Below, in pieces: positions 23,731 through 35,717 of a stretch of DNA of 64,000 bases. The translations under genes were made by a program, and so were the position numbers. Origin of the DNA: Poteriospumella lacustris (Eukaryota > Sar > Chrysophyceae > Chromulinales > Dinobryaceae); contig SMOI01000015.1 in NCBI GenBank assembly GCA_008000375.1, forward strand, positions 162,716 through 226,715. Reading direction: 5' to 3'. How positions within the stretch are numbered: position 1 is the first letter of the stretch; every line of letters begins with the position of its first letter. The notes beneath the pieces were generated by a model. It did not search any database. It saw nothing but the letters and a program-made list of their open reading frames with translations, and was not told the origin of the DNA.

Positions 23731-25879
23731 ATGCAGCTCAGTATATTGCAATCATTTGTAAAAAAGTCTCCCGACTCTTACAGGGAAGAATTTGTGGGAC
23801 AATACACATATCTGAAGAATGAGCTTGAGATTCTCACGCTTTGCCCTTCCAAAGAGTCACCAAGATTGGTAGAGCTGATGGACTTCGTTTCTCAAACTAT
23901 TTCGTGCTATGAAGATTTCGCGGAAGAGTTTCTGTCAATGTTAGTGTCCATCCTTGAAACCAAAACGGAGAGTTTGCAACCAACGATTCGATTTAAGGTT
24001 TACCAAAGTCTTGCAATCTCGCATCGACAACTGAAAGGGGACTCCCTGAAGATTCTAAAGCTTTCATTTCATCTACTCTCAGTTCATGACAAGCTCTTCC
24101 GCGCGTACGTAACTGAGTTCATTTTGACAGAGATTAAAAGACTTCAGTCCCAGAAGCAGCAAGCAAATTCGAGAAACGCAATTCAGAGCTTCATCCACAG
24201 TATTGTTGGCGATACAAATTCTACGATTGCATATCGCTGCGTGGAGATTTTAAGTCGTTTGTACCGCAAAAAGATTTGGACCGATGCCAGATCGGTGAAC
24301 ATTTTGGCGTTGGCTTGCTTTCACCCCGAACAGAAAGTCTACCTGGGTGCCATCAACTTTTTCCTCGGAATTGAGTCTGCCCTTGCTGCTGATGAGGAGG
24401 ACGAAGAGAATGAAGTGGGCAAAACTGAGATTAACAAATTCGAACACAACAAAAAGACGAAGAAGCGAGCCCGACTTATCGAAAAGCAGAAGTCCCAGTT
24501 AACCAAGAAAATGAATGCCAAGCTGTCTGAAAAGCAGGCAGCTGCACCTCTTTATCCTGCGATTATGTTGATTCACGATCCACATTCCTTGGCCGAGCAT
24601 TTGTTCAAGAAGTTGAAGCAGAATGGAGGCCGGTTCGAGCACAAGTTGATCATCATGAACTTCTTGTCACAACTTATCGGATGCCACAAATTACTACTCC
24701 TGAACTTTTACAGTTTCGTGCAGAAATATTTGACGTCACACAACACCAATGTCACAAATATTCTGGCATATCTTGCTCAAGCATGCCATGACGTTGTCCC
24801 GCCAAGTGAAATCTCTCCAGTTCTTAAGACGATCGCCAACAATTTTGTGAGCGATCGTTCGACGGAAGAGAGCATCACGGTTGGAATAAATGTCATCCGC
24901 GAGGTGATTTCTCGCGTGCCCGCAGTGCTTCTTGAGGACGACATGGACGGTTTTGTTCAAGACTTAGCTCAATATGGCCACAAGAACAAGAAGTACGTTG
25001 TGGCAGCAGCTCGCAGTCTAGTAAACCTGGTGAGAGAACACCACCCATCGTTGCTTAAAAAAGCAGATAGAGGAAGGTTTTCGGACAAGCAAAAACGCCC
25101 AGACCAATACGGTGCCGAGAAAACAACTTCCTACGAGGACCTAGGTTCGTCGGAATCGGATTCGGACGGAGCATCTGACAACGGAAGTGACGATGGCGAA
25201 GGTGATTGGGAGGAAGTGGATGGCAGCGAAGATGACGAGGAAAATGATTGTGACGAGGAAGATGAATGGGAAGAAGTGGACGGAGAAGATGATGATGAAG
25301 AAGAAGGGGAGGATGATGAGGAAGATGAAGAAGACGGAAGTGATGCGGAAGAAAGCGTTGTTGACGCGGACGCGAGACCAAAAAAGAAGGTTAGATTGCA
25401 AGTAGAGTCCGAGACCGCTGACGATGAATCCGGCCAAGGCAACCCAGAAAGTGAAGACGAGGAGGATGAGGACAACGACAGTGATGAGGACAATGACAGT
25501 GATGAGGACGGCCCGGAGTACCGTGTTGACCCTACATATCTTCTCCCTCAGGGGCGGATGCACAAAGCGACCAAAATCGAAAGACTGAAGCAAATCTTGT
25601 CAGGAAGAGTAGATAAACGATTCGATCACGAAGGGCACGCTGGAGGACTTACAAACAAGGAAAAGGAAAGAAAGAAGAACTTTGTCATGGTAAGACGCGG
25701 AAAGAGAAGTGTCGCAATGAAAAAGCGAACATCAGTGCAAGAACGGCGCTGGCGCAAGCAGGGCAAGGTAAGACCATCTACACTTTCTATATCGACATTA
25801 CAATCCCATTTGATTTGCCAATATTTCTTTGTAGAAGGAGCAATACGGACGCGACAAGCGAAAGAGAAGACGCGTGTAA
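23731..25879 (+). CDS. SDAD1: Ribosome biogenesis protein SDA1
   Basis: A long exon followed by a small one starting at 25835 (KEQYGRDKRKRRRV), with the stop at 25877-25879. It encodes a HEAT/ARM-like nucleolar factor needed for 60S subunit maturation and export. Diagnostic blocks are FVKKSPDSYREEFVGQY, LSRLYRKKIWTDARSVNIL, AIMLIHDPHSLAEHLFKKL, VPPSEISPVLKTIANNFVSD, a long Asp/Glu/Ser acidic stretch (25140-25520), and the C-terminal NKEKERKKNFVMVRR typical of the family. Lys/Arg-rich segments fit nucleolar targeting. The N-terminus (MQLSILQSFVKKSP) lines up with the usual start of the family, though one short upstream exon is possible. Confidence 0.93.
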
Positions 25880-26039
25880 ACTATCACCATCGAAGACTTT
25901 GCAGTCTCGTGAATCGGTCATTTTGGGCGAAGTGAATATCTTCTGATGAATTCAACTACTCCCGATTTGACAATGTCTCTATCGATGTGTCAAAATTAAG
26001 TACTATTCCACTTTTAATACAATCGAAGTCGATATTTCC

Positions 26040-26696
26040 TTACTTGGTAGCTTGCGATTTCAAGCCGTCAATGAACGCTTGCTTTACAAGCGAATCCACT
26101 GGACTCTACAAGATGGCAACATCATTTTGATTTGGTGAATTTCAGTTTTTACTGTGATGACAACATACCTTCTGAAGGGGAATAAAGTAGCTGGCCAAAG
26201 ATATCAATGGATTTATACAATACTCATGATCTTTTAACAGCCATGAAAAGTATGGCAGAGAAAGATCGTGAAAGAAGTATGCGTCCTTAATGAAATTGAC
26301 CATCCAAGTGGCAGAGTATATCCGCGAGCTTGAGACCGCGAGTCCTCTGACCATGGCTGAGGATGATAAAGCGTTCAAGTTCCCAATAGTAGAATCAGTT
26401 TGAATCGACCAATAAATGAGCTCTCGAGTAGGGCTTCGTATATTATCAAATTTGAAAATATCCCCCAACAAAATCCCAAACTTTCGCGGATTTTCGTTAC
26501 TTCGAAAAAGATCAACAACAAGACTCTTCGAAATCTCTTTGGCAAGTATGGTAGATCCTTCAATTGAGTTAGATGCCGACGCAGCAAGCTGTTCGTGAAT
26601 CATGACCTTGAATGAAGGCATATCAGCAGGCAGAGATGGTCGGTCATCGATGACAACCTTGGCATATTTGGAAGGATGCGATGCATTGAGTCCCAT
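26040..26696 (-). CDS. Hypothetical protein of about 205 residues
   Basis: Exon 1 (26696 to about 26166, MGLNASHPSKYAKVVIDDRP) and exon 2 (SPVDSLVKQAFIDGLKSQATK, stop 26040-26042) join through a 60-odd-base intron. The codon pattern and splice sites look real. The middle is amphipathic to hydrophobic (RELIYWSIQTDS, SLPYFSWLLKDHEYC) without a clear transmembrane helix. I do not recognise the family. It converges on SDA1 (161 bases between stops) and lies head-to-head with SPAG1. An upstream hydrophobic stretch on the same strand (near 26880-26950) could be an earlier exon, but I could not join it in frame. Confidence 0.6.
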
Positions 26697-27091
26697 TTTC
26701 CGGTTGGGAAGATCACCACGATTTGTAAATGGGAAATAAATTCAGCTGTCACCCAACGAAAAAAATATGTACTCGACCAATTGGTAAATATCAATATGTG
26801 AATGTGCATACGTATGAAATGCAATATTCCTTTCCTTCGTGTGACACCTTGGGCCTTATGTTAAACCTGGAACCGTAAACATTCCGAACAGAAGAACAAA
26901 GAAAATGGGGAAGTGGCCACCAAACTTGAAACGCACTTTGTGAAACGCATCGATCGATTGATCTCGAAGAACAAAAGTGTTTGAAAAAAAGAGAAAGACT
27001 TCCAACTTCATTCATAAAACAGAATCAGTGACAGCCTGTTCACCGCGCTAAGTTCAAGGCGAAGCCGTTGTTGTATAAGGAATTCTTGAAG
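26697..27091. promoter_or_regulatory. Divergent spacer hypothetical gene / SPAG1
   Basis: Spacer of about 400 bases between opposite starts. The minus strand holds a short hydrophobic reading stretch near 26880-26950 of doubtful status. Nothing else is seen. Confidence 0.3.
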
Positions 27092-29927
27092 ATGGCAGAG
27101 CTTGACAAGGGGCTGTTCTCATCTGTCGGGGAAACTCCCGTGGACGTCGATATGCTGGATTTTGCGTATGTGGAGGAATGTCAAGATTGGAAGAAGTTGT
27201 TCTCCGTTTTGGAGGTTTTAAAGTCTGGAAAGGAAGGCTTTTACCCAGAGGTGCTGTAATTCGCGTGCTTGCTTCTCTTCTCGGTCAAATTTTAACGTGT
27301 GTTTGATTAGCTTATGAAAGCAACGGAGGACAAGTTGCTAAGTACAATGCCCGATAAAGAACGCCGAAAGTACCTTGCTCTTAAATCGACAGCTTCTGCT
27401 GAGGAAGTTGCGAGTGCGTCAGAAGACATCAGGCAGTGGCAGGCTTCATCGATGAGTATAGACGCTCAACTAAAGACTGGACAAATGCAAAATCTGGGTC
27501 ACCACAATAGCGGTGGAATCAGCGCCAACGAAGTTTTCTCTCAAATTTCTAGAGTCCAAAGGGAAAAAATCGAGGAAGCTGGAAGAAAATTGAAGGTTGC
27601 AGAGCTGACTGAATTTCAAAAAGAGAGACGCGCAGGTAACCTTCTTTTTTGCAAATTTTGTTTGCTGCATCTGACACGAAGTTGTGTAAAGAATTGGAAC
27701 GAAGAAAGGGTAACGAGTCGTTCAAGGCATCGGAATATGAGGCGTCGATTCGCTTTTACACGATCAGTATCGCGCTTCATCCTTTAAATGATTCGGTTTG
27801 GGCTAACCGAGCAATTGCCCACATAAAACTCAAATTGTTCGACCTTGCAGAACAAGATTGCAATGCTTGCCTTATGCTCAACAAATCTAATGTTAAAGGC
27901 TTGGCCAGAAGAGGGTTTGCCCGATTCAGTCAAGGAAAATATTCGGCGGTAAGGAAATGACCATTTCTGGCTATGAAATGCCTCAACATTATTTTCCGTA
28001 GGCTGCTTTGGATTACCACGCTGCCATGAAACTCGATCAAAGCAATGAAGAATATCCTAAGTTTCTTGCCAAGGCGAAGGAGATGTACCTCGCCTCAGAG
28101 GGAAAAGAACTTGTGATTGAGAGCCACGAAAAAGTGCTGGAAAAGGTTGAGCCTGTTCGGATTGTTCATTCCAATACTTCTGGAGCATGGATATCAGAGC
28201 ATTGTATCGCAGTCAGGTCATTGTCTGAACTCGTCATTCCGAGCGAAAGTGTCAAGTTGCTATCCACAGGGCGGGTTGTTTTCCGAACGATGGATTTTGA
28301 GCCTGAAGATTCATATGTCAGGATTCCCGTCTCCATTGATGATGAAGCGGAGGACATCAACCCTCATGACACCAAAAGCAGTAACGAAGAGGAGTTCGTT
28401 CGTATTTCCATTGAAGAAGATGATGAAACCGATGACGACGACGAAGGGTCTCAACTAAGTCCATTGGAGCAGGCGGCCTCGATAGAAGTGGCGATGTCAG
28501 CAGAAGTAAAAGCGAGCGCTCTCAAAGAGTATGGAAACAAGTTGATGGTATCTGGACAGTTTTTGACTGCTGAAGAGGCATACTCTCTGAGTCTCCATTA
28601 TGAGTTTTCGATTCCGACTGTGAACAATAGAGCTCAAGCCAAATTGTCGGCGCAGGTATGCGTTCATTTCTTCAATGTTCCACTGACACTTGAACTCACG
28701 CTAATTTTGCTATAGAACTTCTTGGGAGCCATCGAAGATGCAAATAGTGTCCTGGAAGTAGAAACTCAAAACATCAAGGCTCTGTATCGACGAGCAAAAG
28801 CCTTCCAAGAACTTGGTATGTTTGCCGAAAGCAAAGCTGATCTTGACAACATATTGCGAACAGATCCTGCAAATCCACCAGCTTTGAAGATGATCTCACA
28901 AGTATCCGCAATGCTGCATAAAGCAGAGGACGAGAAAAGGAAGTCGCGAGCTGATGAGCTAAAAGTTCAAGGAAATAGAGTATTCCAAGAAGGCAATGTC
29001 GAAAGTGCTCTATCGTTATACACCGAGGCCATACAGCTGGACCCTGACAACTTATCGATCTACAACAATCGTGCTTTAGCATATCTTGCTTCTCACTCGT
29101 ATGTGGATGTCATTTCGGATTGCACGCGTGTTATTGATGGTCTAGTTGGCAAAGATGGCGTTGATAGCGTGATGCTGCGCAAAGCGTATCACCGCCGCGC
29201 TGAGGCATCCTTCCGCATTCAGCCCAGAACGGAGGGAACGTGTTCAGACGCATTACGTGATGCAACAGAAGCTTACAATCTACAAAGTGATAATCCGATC
29301 GTTGCGGAGCTATTGACATCGATCCGAGATGCAATGAAGCAGCTGGTGTCGAGCAATCATCCTCCCATCGCTCCATTTGAAAGCGGTACCAAGTCGCAGA
29401 GTTCGACGCCCATGAAGGGAGCTTCGGAGAAATCCCCCAAAACCCCTTCATCGGCGTCGCGCTCGAAAATTGATGTCAAGGTTGAAGCACCAACCGTTGC
29501 CGCAAAAACTCTTTACGAGTAAGTTCGAATTGTTTGTACATTGCTGTCGGATTCCCCTTTTCTTTATGACTGTTGTTACCCTTCTATCCATAATAGGTTT
29601 GAGCGAACATGGCGGGGCCTTGCTGGTCAACATACCCTTCGTGTTGCGTATTTGAAACTCTTCAAGTCTGCCAATTTCAAAAAGGTTTTCAAAGCGGCGA
29701 TTTCCGACGATTTGCTCGAGTCGTTGTTCGAAGCTCTTGCCTCAGATGACGCGGACTCTGATTTATCAATCCGAGTTCTTGAAGCTCTAAAGCAAATGAA
29801 TTCTTTTGCTTTGACAATTCGGATGCTTCCAGAAAGTGCATTGATCTCGCTCAAAAACATTTTCCTTAAACTTGCGACTTCAGATGTAGAAAAGGTCTCA
29901 ACATTGAGGTCAGATTACAATTTGTAA
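27092..29927 (+). CDS. SPAG1: SPAG1 (dynein arm assembly co-chaperone, DNAAF13)
   Basis: Six exons (27092-27250, 27311-27635, 27692-27948, 28002-28655, 28716-29518, 29597-29927) join in frame to give 842 residues. Human SPAG1 has 926. The N-terminus LDFAYVEECQDWKKL ... LKSGKEGFYPE matches SPAG1's own N-terminal signature. Three TPR blocks follow: ERRKGNESFKASEYEASIRF, ALKEYGNKLMVSGQF, and ADELKVQGNRVFQEGNVESA. The end is an RPAP3_C-type helical domain (YEFERTWRGLAGQHTLR). SPAG1 works with RUVBL and HSP90/HSP70 in the cytoplasm to preassemble axonemal dyneins, so its presence implies motile cilia. Acidic linkers (DETDDDDEG) separate the TPR blocks. Confidence 0.92.
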
Positions 29928-30199
29928 GGTTAATTACAACATTTGTGGCGCTGTCCTTATAGGGATAAAGTGAACGGTCTAATATGTTTTTAGGGTCTTC
30001 AGTGGTTCGTTTTGGGAGTTTGGGATAGTCTGGGAGAACGTCAATCGTCATCATCGTGCAAGACGTCACCACCCACAAGAAACAAGAGAAGGACACCACA
30101 AAGGACAGACAAGAAATCATACGTACATTCTATTCGTGTCACATTCATACTTTTCTTCGATCGAATCGTAGATTCATTTTTGTGGACGTAAGGTTAAGA

Positions 30200-31675
30200 A
30201 TGGCAGAGAAAGTCGAGACTGCTGCGAAACAGCAGCCAGGCAACAACAAACCTAAGGCTCAGCAACCCCGCCAGGTGGGAGATCAGCCTGCTTCAATCAA
30301 ATCTCAACAATCTACTAAACAGGCTACTGCAACTGAGACTTCAAATGCAAGAAATTCCACACAGACTTCGAGGTCTGCGAAGCAAGAGAATGTGAATTCG
30401 ATTGCAAATCAAGTGTACAGAATGGCACTTTTCGATCATTTGCCGAGAAAGCAAATCCCAAAAGACCCGGATTCTGTCGAGGAAGATAGAATTATCCATC
30501 CAGCAACTGTACACCTTGGTCTTTTGTATCAGAGAGGTGTCATTCAACATGATGATGACCGTGCGCAAGCTCTTCTGACGACGATGATGAGAGTCATCGC
30601 TGATTACCGAACACCTCCTTTGATGACTTTTAGAGAAGACTTGGATCGATACATCGTCAAACAGGTACGATGGAGCCTCGTTCAGTGCATTTTTTTTTCT
30701 TTTTTCTTTCTTCATTCTGATCGCGCTCACACACCTCACACGTAGATTCAATACCTCGTCGATTGTCGGCAATTGAGCAAAGGAATGGGCAATATCATTC
30801 GGTACATACGCTTATGCGTTTCTAAGGTTGCACCAGACCTCAGCGAAGACCAGTCGAAAACCTTCATTGTATCGAAGCTTCAATCATTTTTGGATGATAA
30901 GATTTTGTTCGCTGGCGAGTCCATCTCGAAAACTTTGGTCGGAAGCATTAATGATGATGATGTAGTAATGACCTTTGGTTCTTCCCCTCTGATTCGTCGC
31001 ATACTATCGTCTGCTGCCAAATCCAAACGTTTTCGTTTGGTTGTTGTCGACACACGTCCCTTGCACGAAGGTCTCGAGACTTTGGCTGCGGTAACAAGCT
31101 GCATTTCTTGTGTGTACTGTCCTCTTTCAGGCGCAGCATTCGCGCTTAAAGACGTCTCAAAAGTTATCCTTGGTGCATCTTGTCTTTTGTCAAATGGATC
31201 GATGCTTGCTCCAGCGGGAACGGCTATGGTTGCGTCATTGGCCAAAGCAAAGCAGATTCCAGTGATTGTTGCTGCGGAGAGTTACAAGTTCAGCGATAAA
31301 GTTCAGCTTGACTCGATTGTATTCAACGAGCTCGGCCATCCCAGCGAAATTCTGTGTTTTCGGACAGATGAGCAATCAGAGGGTGGTCAATTTGGCCCAC
31401 AAATGGACTCAGGTTACCGCGGATCAGCTGACAAATTGTCGGTTGCTGAATCATCGGACGTTTTGATTGACACTACTGATATGATCACAACTCCTTGCAG
31501 CCGCAGCTCGATTAAATCGGGCCCAACCCGTGCCCCGTATGAGGTCGTCAATTTGCGCTATGACCTGACCCCTCTCGCCAATATTTCAGCTATTGCAACA
31601 GAAACGGGACTCATCCCACCCACCTCTGTTCCCATTCTTATTCGTGAGAATCAAAGCGAAGTTGTCGGTGAGTAA
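30200..31675 (+). CDS. EIF2B4: Translation initiation factor eIF2B subunit delta
   Basis: Exons 30200-30664 and 30746-31675 (intron 81 bases, phase 0) give 464 residues. eIF2B is the GDP-GTP exchange factor for eIF2; delta is one of the three regulatory subunits with the eIF2B alpha/beta/delta Rossmann-like fold. The N-terminus is a Lys/Gln/Ser-rich disordered extension. The fold follows with FREDLDRYIVKQIQYLVDCR, LSKGMGNIIRYI, VVDTRPLHEGLETL, LGASCLLSNGSMLAPAGTAMVA, SYKFSDKVQLDSIVFNELG, and the end NLRYDLTPLANISAIATE, which is diagnostic for delta. The ATG at 30200 opens the basic tail; earlier in-frame ATGs exist but are less likely. Confidence 0.95.
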
Positions 31676-31784
31676 TTAGGAGTTGCTTGTAAAACACTAG
31701 TGTAAGATTACAGCGCACCGCTACACAGCACATCAATCAAATCATAGCCTTCACAGAGGCAATTTAAGTGAGACGATGTAAGGG

Positions 31785-32254
31785 CTACCGTTTCTTGAAA
31801 CCATACTTCTTTCGCTCATAAAATAAGTCCGTTCGTGCACTCCCCAAGTTTATAATTTTTGGGCATCCATCTCGCTAAATGAAAACAATCAGCAAATACT
31901 CTCATCAGTTGTTTCATTATGACGACAAAGAAAGACATATTCTTCTTACATCCTTTTCTTGAAGTGTGCATTCTCGGCAGTAATATGCATCGGAAATGCC
32001 AGGCGATCCACAAACAACGCAGCGACCCTACATACACAGAAAAGTTCAAAAGTCGTCACAAAAAAGACACTACAAAACTATTTAATCACCTCAAAGCTTC
32101 CATAATTGCATTCATCGCAAATCCGCACCAAAACATGCGGTCTCACTAATGAATCGCAAATAACGCATTTGCCCTCGCACTTTTCACAAAGTCTTCCGAT
32201 GGCGATTCCAGGTAATTTCCGGCAAAAGACAAGATCAGAATGATGCTTCGCCAT
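31785..32254 (-). CDS. PHF5A: PHF5A / SF3b14b spliceosome subunit
   Basis: Three short exons reconstruct a protein of 110 residues that is almost identical in pattern to PHF5A across eukaryotes. Exon 1 from the ATG at 32252-32254 reads [16 protein letters not shown] and runs to DECNYGSFE; exon 2 starts [17 protein letters not shown] and ends LQEKD; exon 3 starts [19 protein letters not shown] and ends KKYGFKKR, with its stop at 31785-31787. The cysteine knot of three CxxC-type zinc sites is intact. PHF5A sits in the SF3b complex of U2 snRNP at the branch-point adenosine pocket. The exons are too short to be seen as long open frames. It shares a spacer with the FkbM gene. Confidence 0.95.
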
Positions 32255-32603
32255 TTGAAGTTCGATTTATTCGCCAGAATCAACCAGGTAGGGGCAAAAG
32301 CCTAGTTCATAAATGACCCCTCTCGGTTTAATTCATCGATCGTCGATGATCTGGAATCAATGTGAGAGACCGAGAGACCAAGCCGAACATGTGTACAATA
32401 GTTTGACAACCATGGAAACTAATTTATAGATGAATATTCAAAAGAATATGTACACCATTTTAGCAGTTGGAAGTCGCTGACTCGCTGACCGTCGATCGAG
32501 TGGAATACGATAACAGAGAGCCTTGAACACAATTATTGCCCCATAGTTAACTGGAGGGAGCCTTCTTTTTTTTGTTTTCCTTGTTAACTTGAAGTCACCG
32601 CAA
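32255..32603. promoter_or_regulatory. Divergent spacer PHF5A / FkbM gene
   Basis: Spacer of 349 bases between opposite starts. No clear motif. Confidence 0.35.
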
Positions 32604-34337
32604 ATGTCAGCAGCTACAATGAAGCGAAGCGCGAAGAATTCGTCGTTCTTTTGTCGAGTAGTTTCGGGTCTAGTTGTGTTTCTTATCGTGGCTGGATTTG
32701 TGTACAAATCGTTTCCGTCACTTGCTTCTGGGTCAATCGACAACTTGGAAACCACAGGAAGCAGCATTGCTTCTTTGGCTGGGCTTTCTCAGTCGGTTTC
32801 AATGCCAACGTCGTCAACGGTTAACAATGGAAAACAATCCGTCGAGGAAAAGGACAGTGAAACTCCAAACGGGGAAATAATTTCTCAAATTAAGGACCTC
32901 AGGAGAAGAGGCAAAGAGTTTCTGGATTTCGTGACTAAAGACGGTGATTCTGCATCAAATCCATCCTTCATTCGATGGGATCTGATATCCAAAGCCGATG
33001 TTCATATCGTCCATATTCTCGTGAAGTATATTGATTTTAACTTACGAAGTCCACAACGACAATTGCGACTGGAAAGAATTTTCAAGTATGGATATCAATG
33101 CTCCATCCCAGATATGGTCCGTCAAGAGACCATTTCCAAGTTTATCAGCATGGATATCTGCTCCGAGGTGGAATGGTACAAATTTCTGCACTTCGCCTGG
33201 CCAGAGGCATCAACATTTATGGACGTAGGTGCCAACAAAGGATACCTTGGATCTCTCTTTTTAACACTGTGGGGTGGGAGTGGGCTTCAATCGTCGCCGG
33301 CCCAGCTTTATGAAGTCGCCACGAAAATGGAAGCGTGGAAGACTTCGCGCAATCCGAAAGGCTATTGCAAAGATGGCGATCACTATGGCGTGTCTATGTT
33401 TTGTCCCACTGGAATAAAGCGCGACGAAAAAACAGGACATTGTGGCGCTTTCAATCCAAACACCCGTGTATTCAGTCTTGATGGAAGTAGTTATCTGACG
33501 CAAACCCTCACTTCGATCATCCACCATTTTCCACCTTACCGACATTCGGATGGGAATGTTTACCGAGCTTCAGATATGTGGCGATACCAAAACTTTGCTG
33601 TTTCAGATGTTCATGGCACGGCACGATTCACAAAACAGACGAAAGAAAGAAACCCGGGCTTTGAAGGGGGTAGCATTCGCTCGTCCTCGGTTCAGCAATT
33701 AAGCCCCGCAAAACAATCTCCTCAGTCCTCGGAGGAAGAGGAGGTTCCCATGGTTTTTGTGGATTATTTTATGGAGAAAAACAACATTACCAAAGTCGAT
33801 TTGCTGAAAATCGATACAGAGGGTAATGACAACAAAGTGCTCAGGGGTGCGAAGCTCGCACTTGCTCGATCCATTGGGATGTTTGCTTTCGAGGGAGGCA
33901 AAGGGGTGTCGTTTTCCAAAGAGATGATCACATCCTTGGATAAGATTGGTTATTCTTGCTACTCGACTAGTCGTGCTGGATTGTTCAAATGGAACGGAGG
34001 ATGCATGCCCGAACGCTTCATGGGGGGTTTTGCAGCGAAGGATAAAGGGAACATATTTTGCATCAATCGTCGCCGTGCTCCTCTCGCTGCATTTGCGTAT
34101 GATGCTTTGATCTTTCCCGCGATGATTGATCTTCTTGCAGATCCAGAGTTTGTTAGTCTTCTGAGTGATGATGAGAAAAAGGAATTGCGAGGACTGCACA
34201 TTGCTGCCAACACGACACTCGGCGCAAAATCAGCAGCCGAAGTGCAGACCAGTATCGAGCCATCTATGTTTTTCCCTTCTTACGTGAACATTCGAGGATT
34301 TTGTAAGCCGTGGCCATCTTGCGCTGGTGTCCAGTAA
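32604..34337 (+). CDS. Membrane-anchored FkbM-family methyltransferase
   Basis: A single exon of 577 residues from the ATG at 32604. A hydrophobic segment near residues 20-40 (VVSGLVVFLIVAGFVYKSF) is a type II signal anchor; the rest should face the ER/Golgi lumen or outside. The Rossmann SAM-binding motif I is FMDVGANKGYLGSLF, and the FkbM (Methyltransf_21) C-terminal blocks are VDLLKIDTEGNDNKVLRGA and GMFAFEGG. Members methylate sugars or other small acceptors. A cysteine-bearing insertion (YCKDGDHYGVSMFCPTG) separates motif I from the rest and makes it longer than bacterial relatives. The substrate is unknown. With the sulfotransferases and fucosyltransferase of this window it fits glycan decoration. 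Confidence 0.85.
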   Translation: MSAATMKRSAKNSSFFCRVVSGLVVFLIVAGFVYKSFPSLASGSIDNLETTGSSIASLAGLSQSVSMPTSSTVNNGKQSVEEKDSETPNGEIISQIKDLRRRGKEFLDFVTKDGDSASNPSFIRWDLISKADVHIVHILVKYIDFNLRSPQRQLRLERIFKYGYQCSIPDMVRQETISKFISMDICSEVEWYKFLHFAWPEASTFMDVGANKGYLGSLFLTLWGGSGLQSSPAQLYEVATKMEAWKTSRNPKGYCKDGDHYGVSMFCPTGIKRDEKTGHCGAFNPNTRVFSLDGSSYLTQTLTSIIHHFPPYRHSDGNVYRASDMWRYQNFAVSDVHGTARFTKQTKERNPGFEGGSIRSSSVQQLSPAKQSPQSSEEEEVPMVFVDYFMEKNNITKVDLLKIDTEGNDNKVLRGAKLALARSIGMFAFEGGKGVSFSKEMITSLDKIGYSCYSTSRAGLFKWNGGCMPERFMGGFAAKDKGNIFCINRRRAPLAAFAYDALIFPAMIDLLADPEFVSLLSDDEKKELRGLHIAANTTLGAKSAAEVQTSIEPSMFFPSYVNIRGFCKPWPSCAGVQ

Positions 34338-34397
34338 CTGTGATGGCCTTCTAGATCGTGGATTTGGAAAAATAGATAATTTTGTGTTATCACGGCG

Positions 34398-35717
34398 TTA
34401 GAGATGTACCTTAGAGAGAGCTATATCTAAATCAGTCAACAAATCCCCAACGTTTTCTAAGCCAACAGAAACGCGAAGGAGATTTTGTGCCGATGATCTA
34501 TACTTCCCTTCCACCGTTGCCCTGTGCTCAATCAAGCTTTCGGTTCCACCCAGTGACGTTGCCCGTTTGAAGAGTTTCACATGTTTGACAACCTCCAAGG
34601 CATTGACTTCAGATGTGGCATCCTTTCCTTTCACAAGAAAGGACAGCATACCTCCGTATCTACCGCTCATCTGTGATGAAGCTAGTTTGTTTTGCGGGTG
34701 GCCGACCAAACCAGGGTAATAAACATGCTGAACGGCTTTATGGCCAGCCAAATATTCCGCAAGGATCATGGCGTTCTCGCAATGCTGTTTCATGCGGACA
34801 TGGAGTGTTCGTAAACCTCTCATGGTCATATAGCTGTCAAATGGCGACAATACACCCCCTCCAACCTGATGGAAGTGTCGTAGATTCAGCGACAGATTTC
34901 GGGCAGCATCAGTGTTACCCAGAACGAGGCATCCACCAAGAGAGTCACTATGCCCAGAAATGTACTTTGTTGTGGAGTGTAAAACCACATCTGCTCCAAG
35001 AGATAGCGGACGAGTCAAATACGGGGTGGACCATGTCGAATCTACGACGACGACAGCTTGTTGGTTGGGAAAGAGCCCATGGACCAATTCTGATAGTCTT
35101 GCAATATCTGTCACTTTGCATGTTGGATTTGAAGGTGTTTCTATCCAGAAAATAAGCTTCTTTTCGGGACTTTGCGAAAATTCTTTACGAGCTTCTTCCA
35201 AACGCTCTGTGACCTTCTTGGGATCCGTCATGTCCACTTTTTCAAATGTCACACCCCAAGGCTGGAAGATTTCCATTAGAATAGAAAGAACGCCGTGATA
35301 TAGATCATCCGGAAGTATGATATGAGCTTTAGGACAAGCCATAAAAAGAGCAACTGCTGCTTGCATCCCGCTGGCGAACGCCATGGCCTCGGATCCCGCT
35401 TCGATTTCGACCATGGCCCTCTCAAATGCAAGCCGGGTAGGGTTGCCCAAGCGAGAGTAATTGAATCCCCCAGTTAATTGCAAGTTATCGTCTCTTTCGT
35501 ACGTCGTACTCAGATATATAGGAGGAGACACGGCACCAGTTCTATCATCAATGTTGCACCCAGCGGAAGCAAGCACGGTCTCAAGCGAATCCGATATGTC
35601 TTTACTTGATGAAAAGCATTGCAGCTGGTGCTTCCAAGCAAAGTTCCCCGAGCTTCGCGGAAGATTATGGAGGCCGACCGGTCTCCGAAGTCGATGAACA
35701 AGTGATAATCTTAACAT
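34398..35717 (-). CDS. Cystathionine gamma-synthase / beta-lyase family PLP enzyme
   Basis: A single exon of 439 residues from the ATG at 35715-35717. The Cys/Met-metabolism PLP fold is complete: SPPIYLSTTY, the substrate/PLP block FNYSRLGNPTR, AFASGMQA, WIETPSNPTC, VVVDSTWSTPYLTRPLSLG, and the PLP lysine in LHSTTKYISGHSDSLGG, ending with SLGGTESLIEHRA and LLRVSVGLE. The enzyme belongs to trans-sulfuration or methionine synthesis; gamma-synthase, gamma-lyase and beta-lyase cannot be separated safely by eye. The first 35 residues are rich in Arg, Leu and Ser without acids (MLRLSLVHRLRRPVGLH), suggesting mitochondrial or plastid targeting. Confidence 0.9.
   Translation of the reverse strand: MLRLSLVHRLRRPVGLHNLPRSSGNFAWKHQLQCFSSSKDISDSLETVLASAGCNIDDRTGAVSPPIYLSTTYERDDNLQLTGGFNYSRLGNPTRLAFERAMVEIEAGSEAMAFASGMQAAVALFMACPKAHIILPDDLYHGVLSILMEIFQPWGVTFEKVDMTDPKKVTERLEEARKEFSQSPEKKLIFWIETPSNPTCKVTDIARLSELVHGLFPNQQAVVVVDSTWSTPYLTRPLSLGADVVLHSTTKYISGHSDSLGGCLVLGNTDAARNLSLNLRHFHQVGGGVLSPFDSYMTMRGLRTLHVRMKQHCENAMILAEYLAGHKAVQHVYYPGLVGHPQNKLASSQMSGRYGGMLSFLVKGKDATSEVNALEVVKHVKLFKRATSLGGTESLIEHRATVEGKYRSSAQNLLRVSVGLENVGDLLTDLDIALSKVHL

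Noticed and set aside
25130-25600. Minus-strand open frames of 110-150 residues under SDA1
   Set aside because: They are shadows of the acidic Asp/Glu repeat codons and are pure Ser or His/Pro low-complexity sequence.
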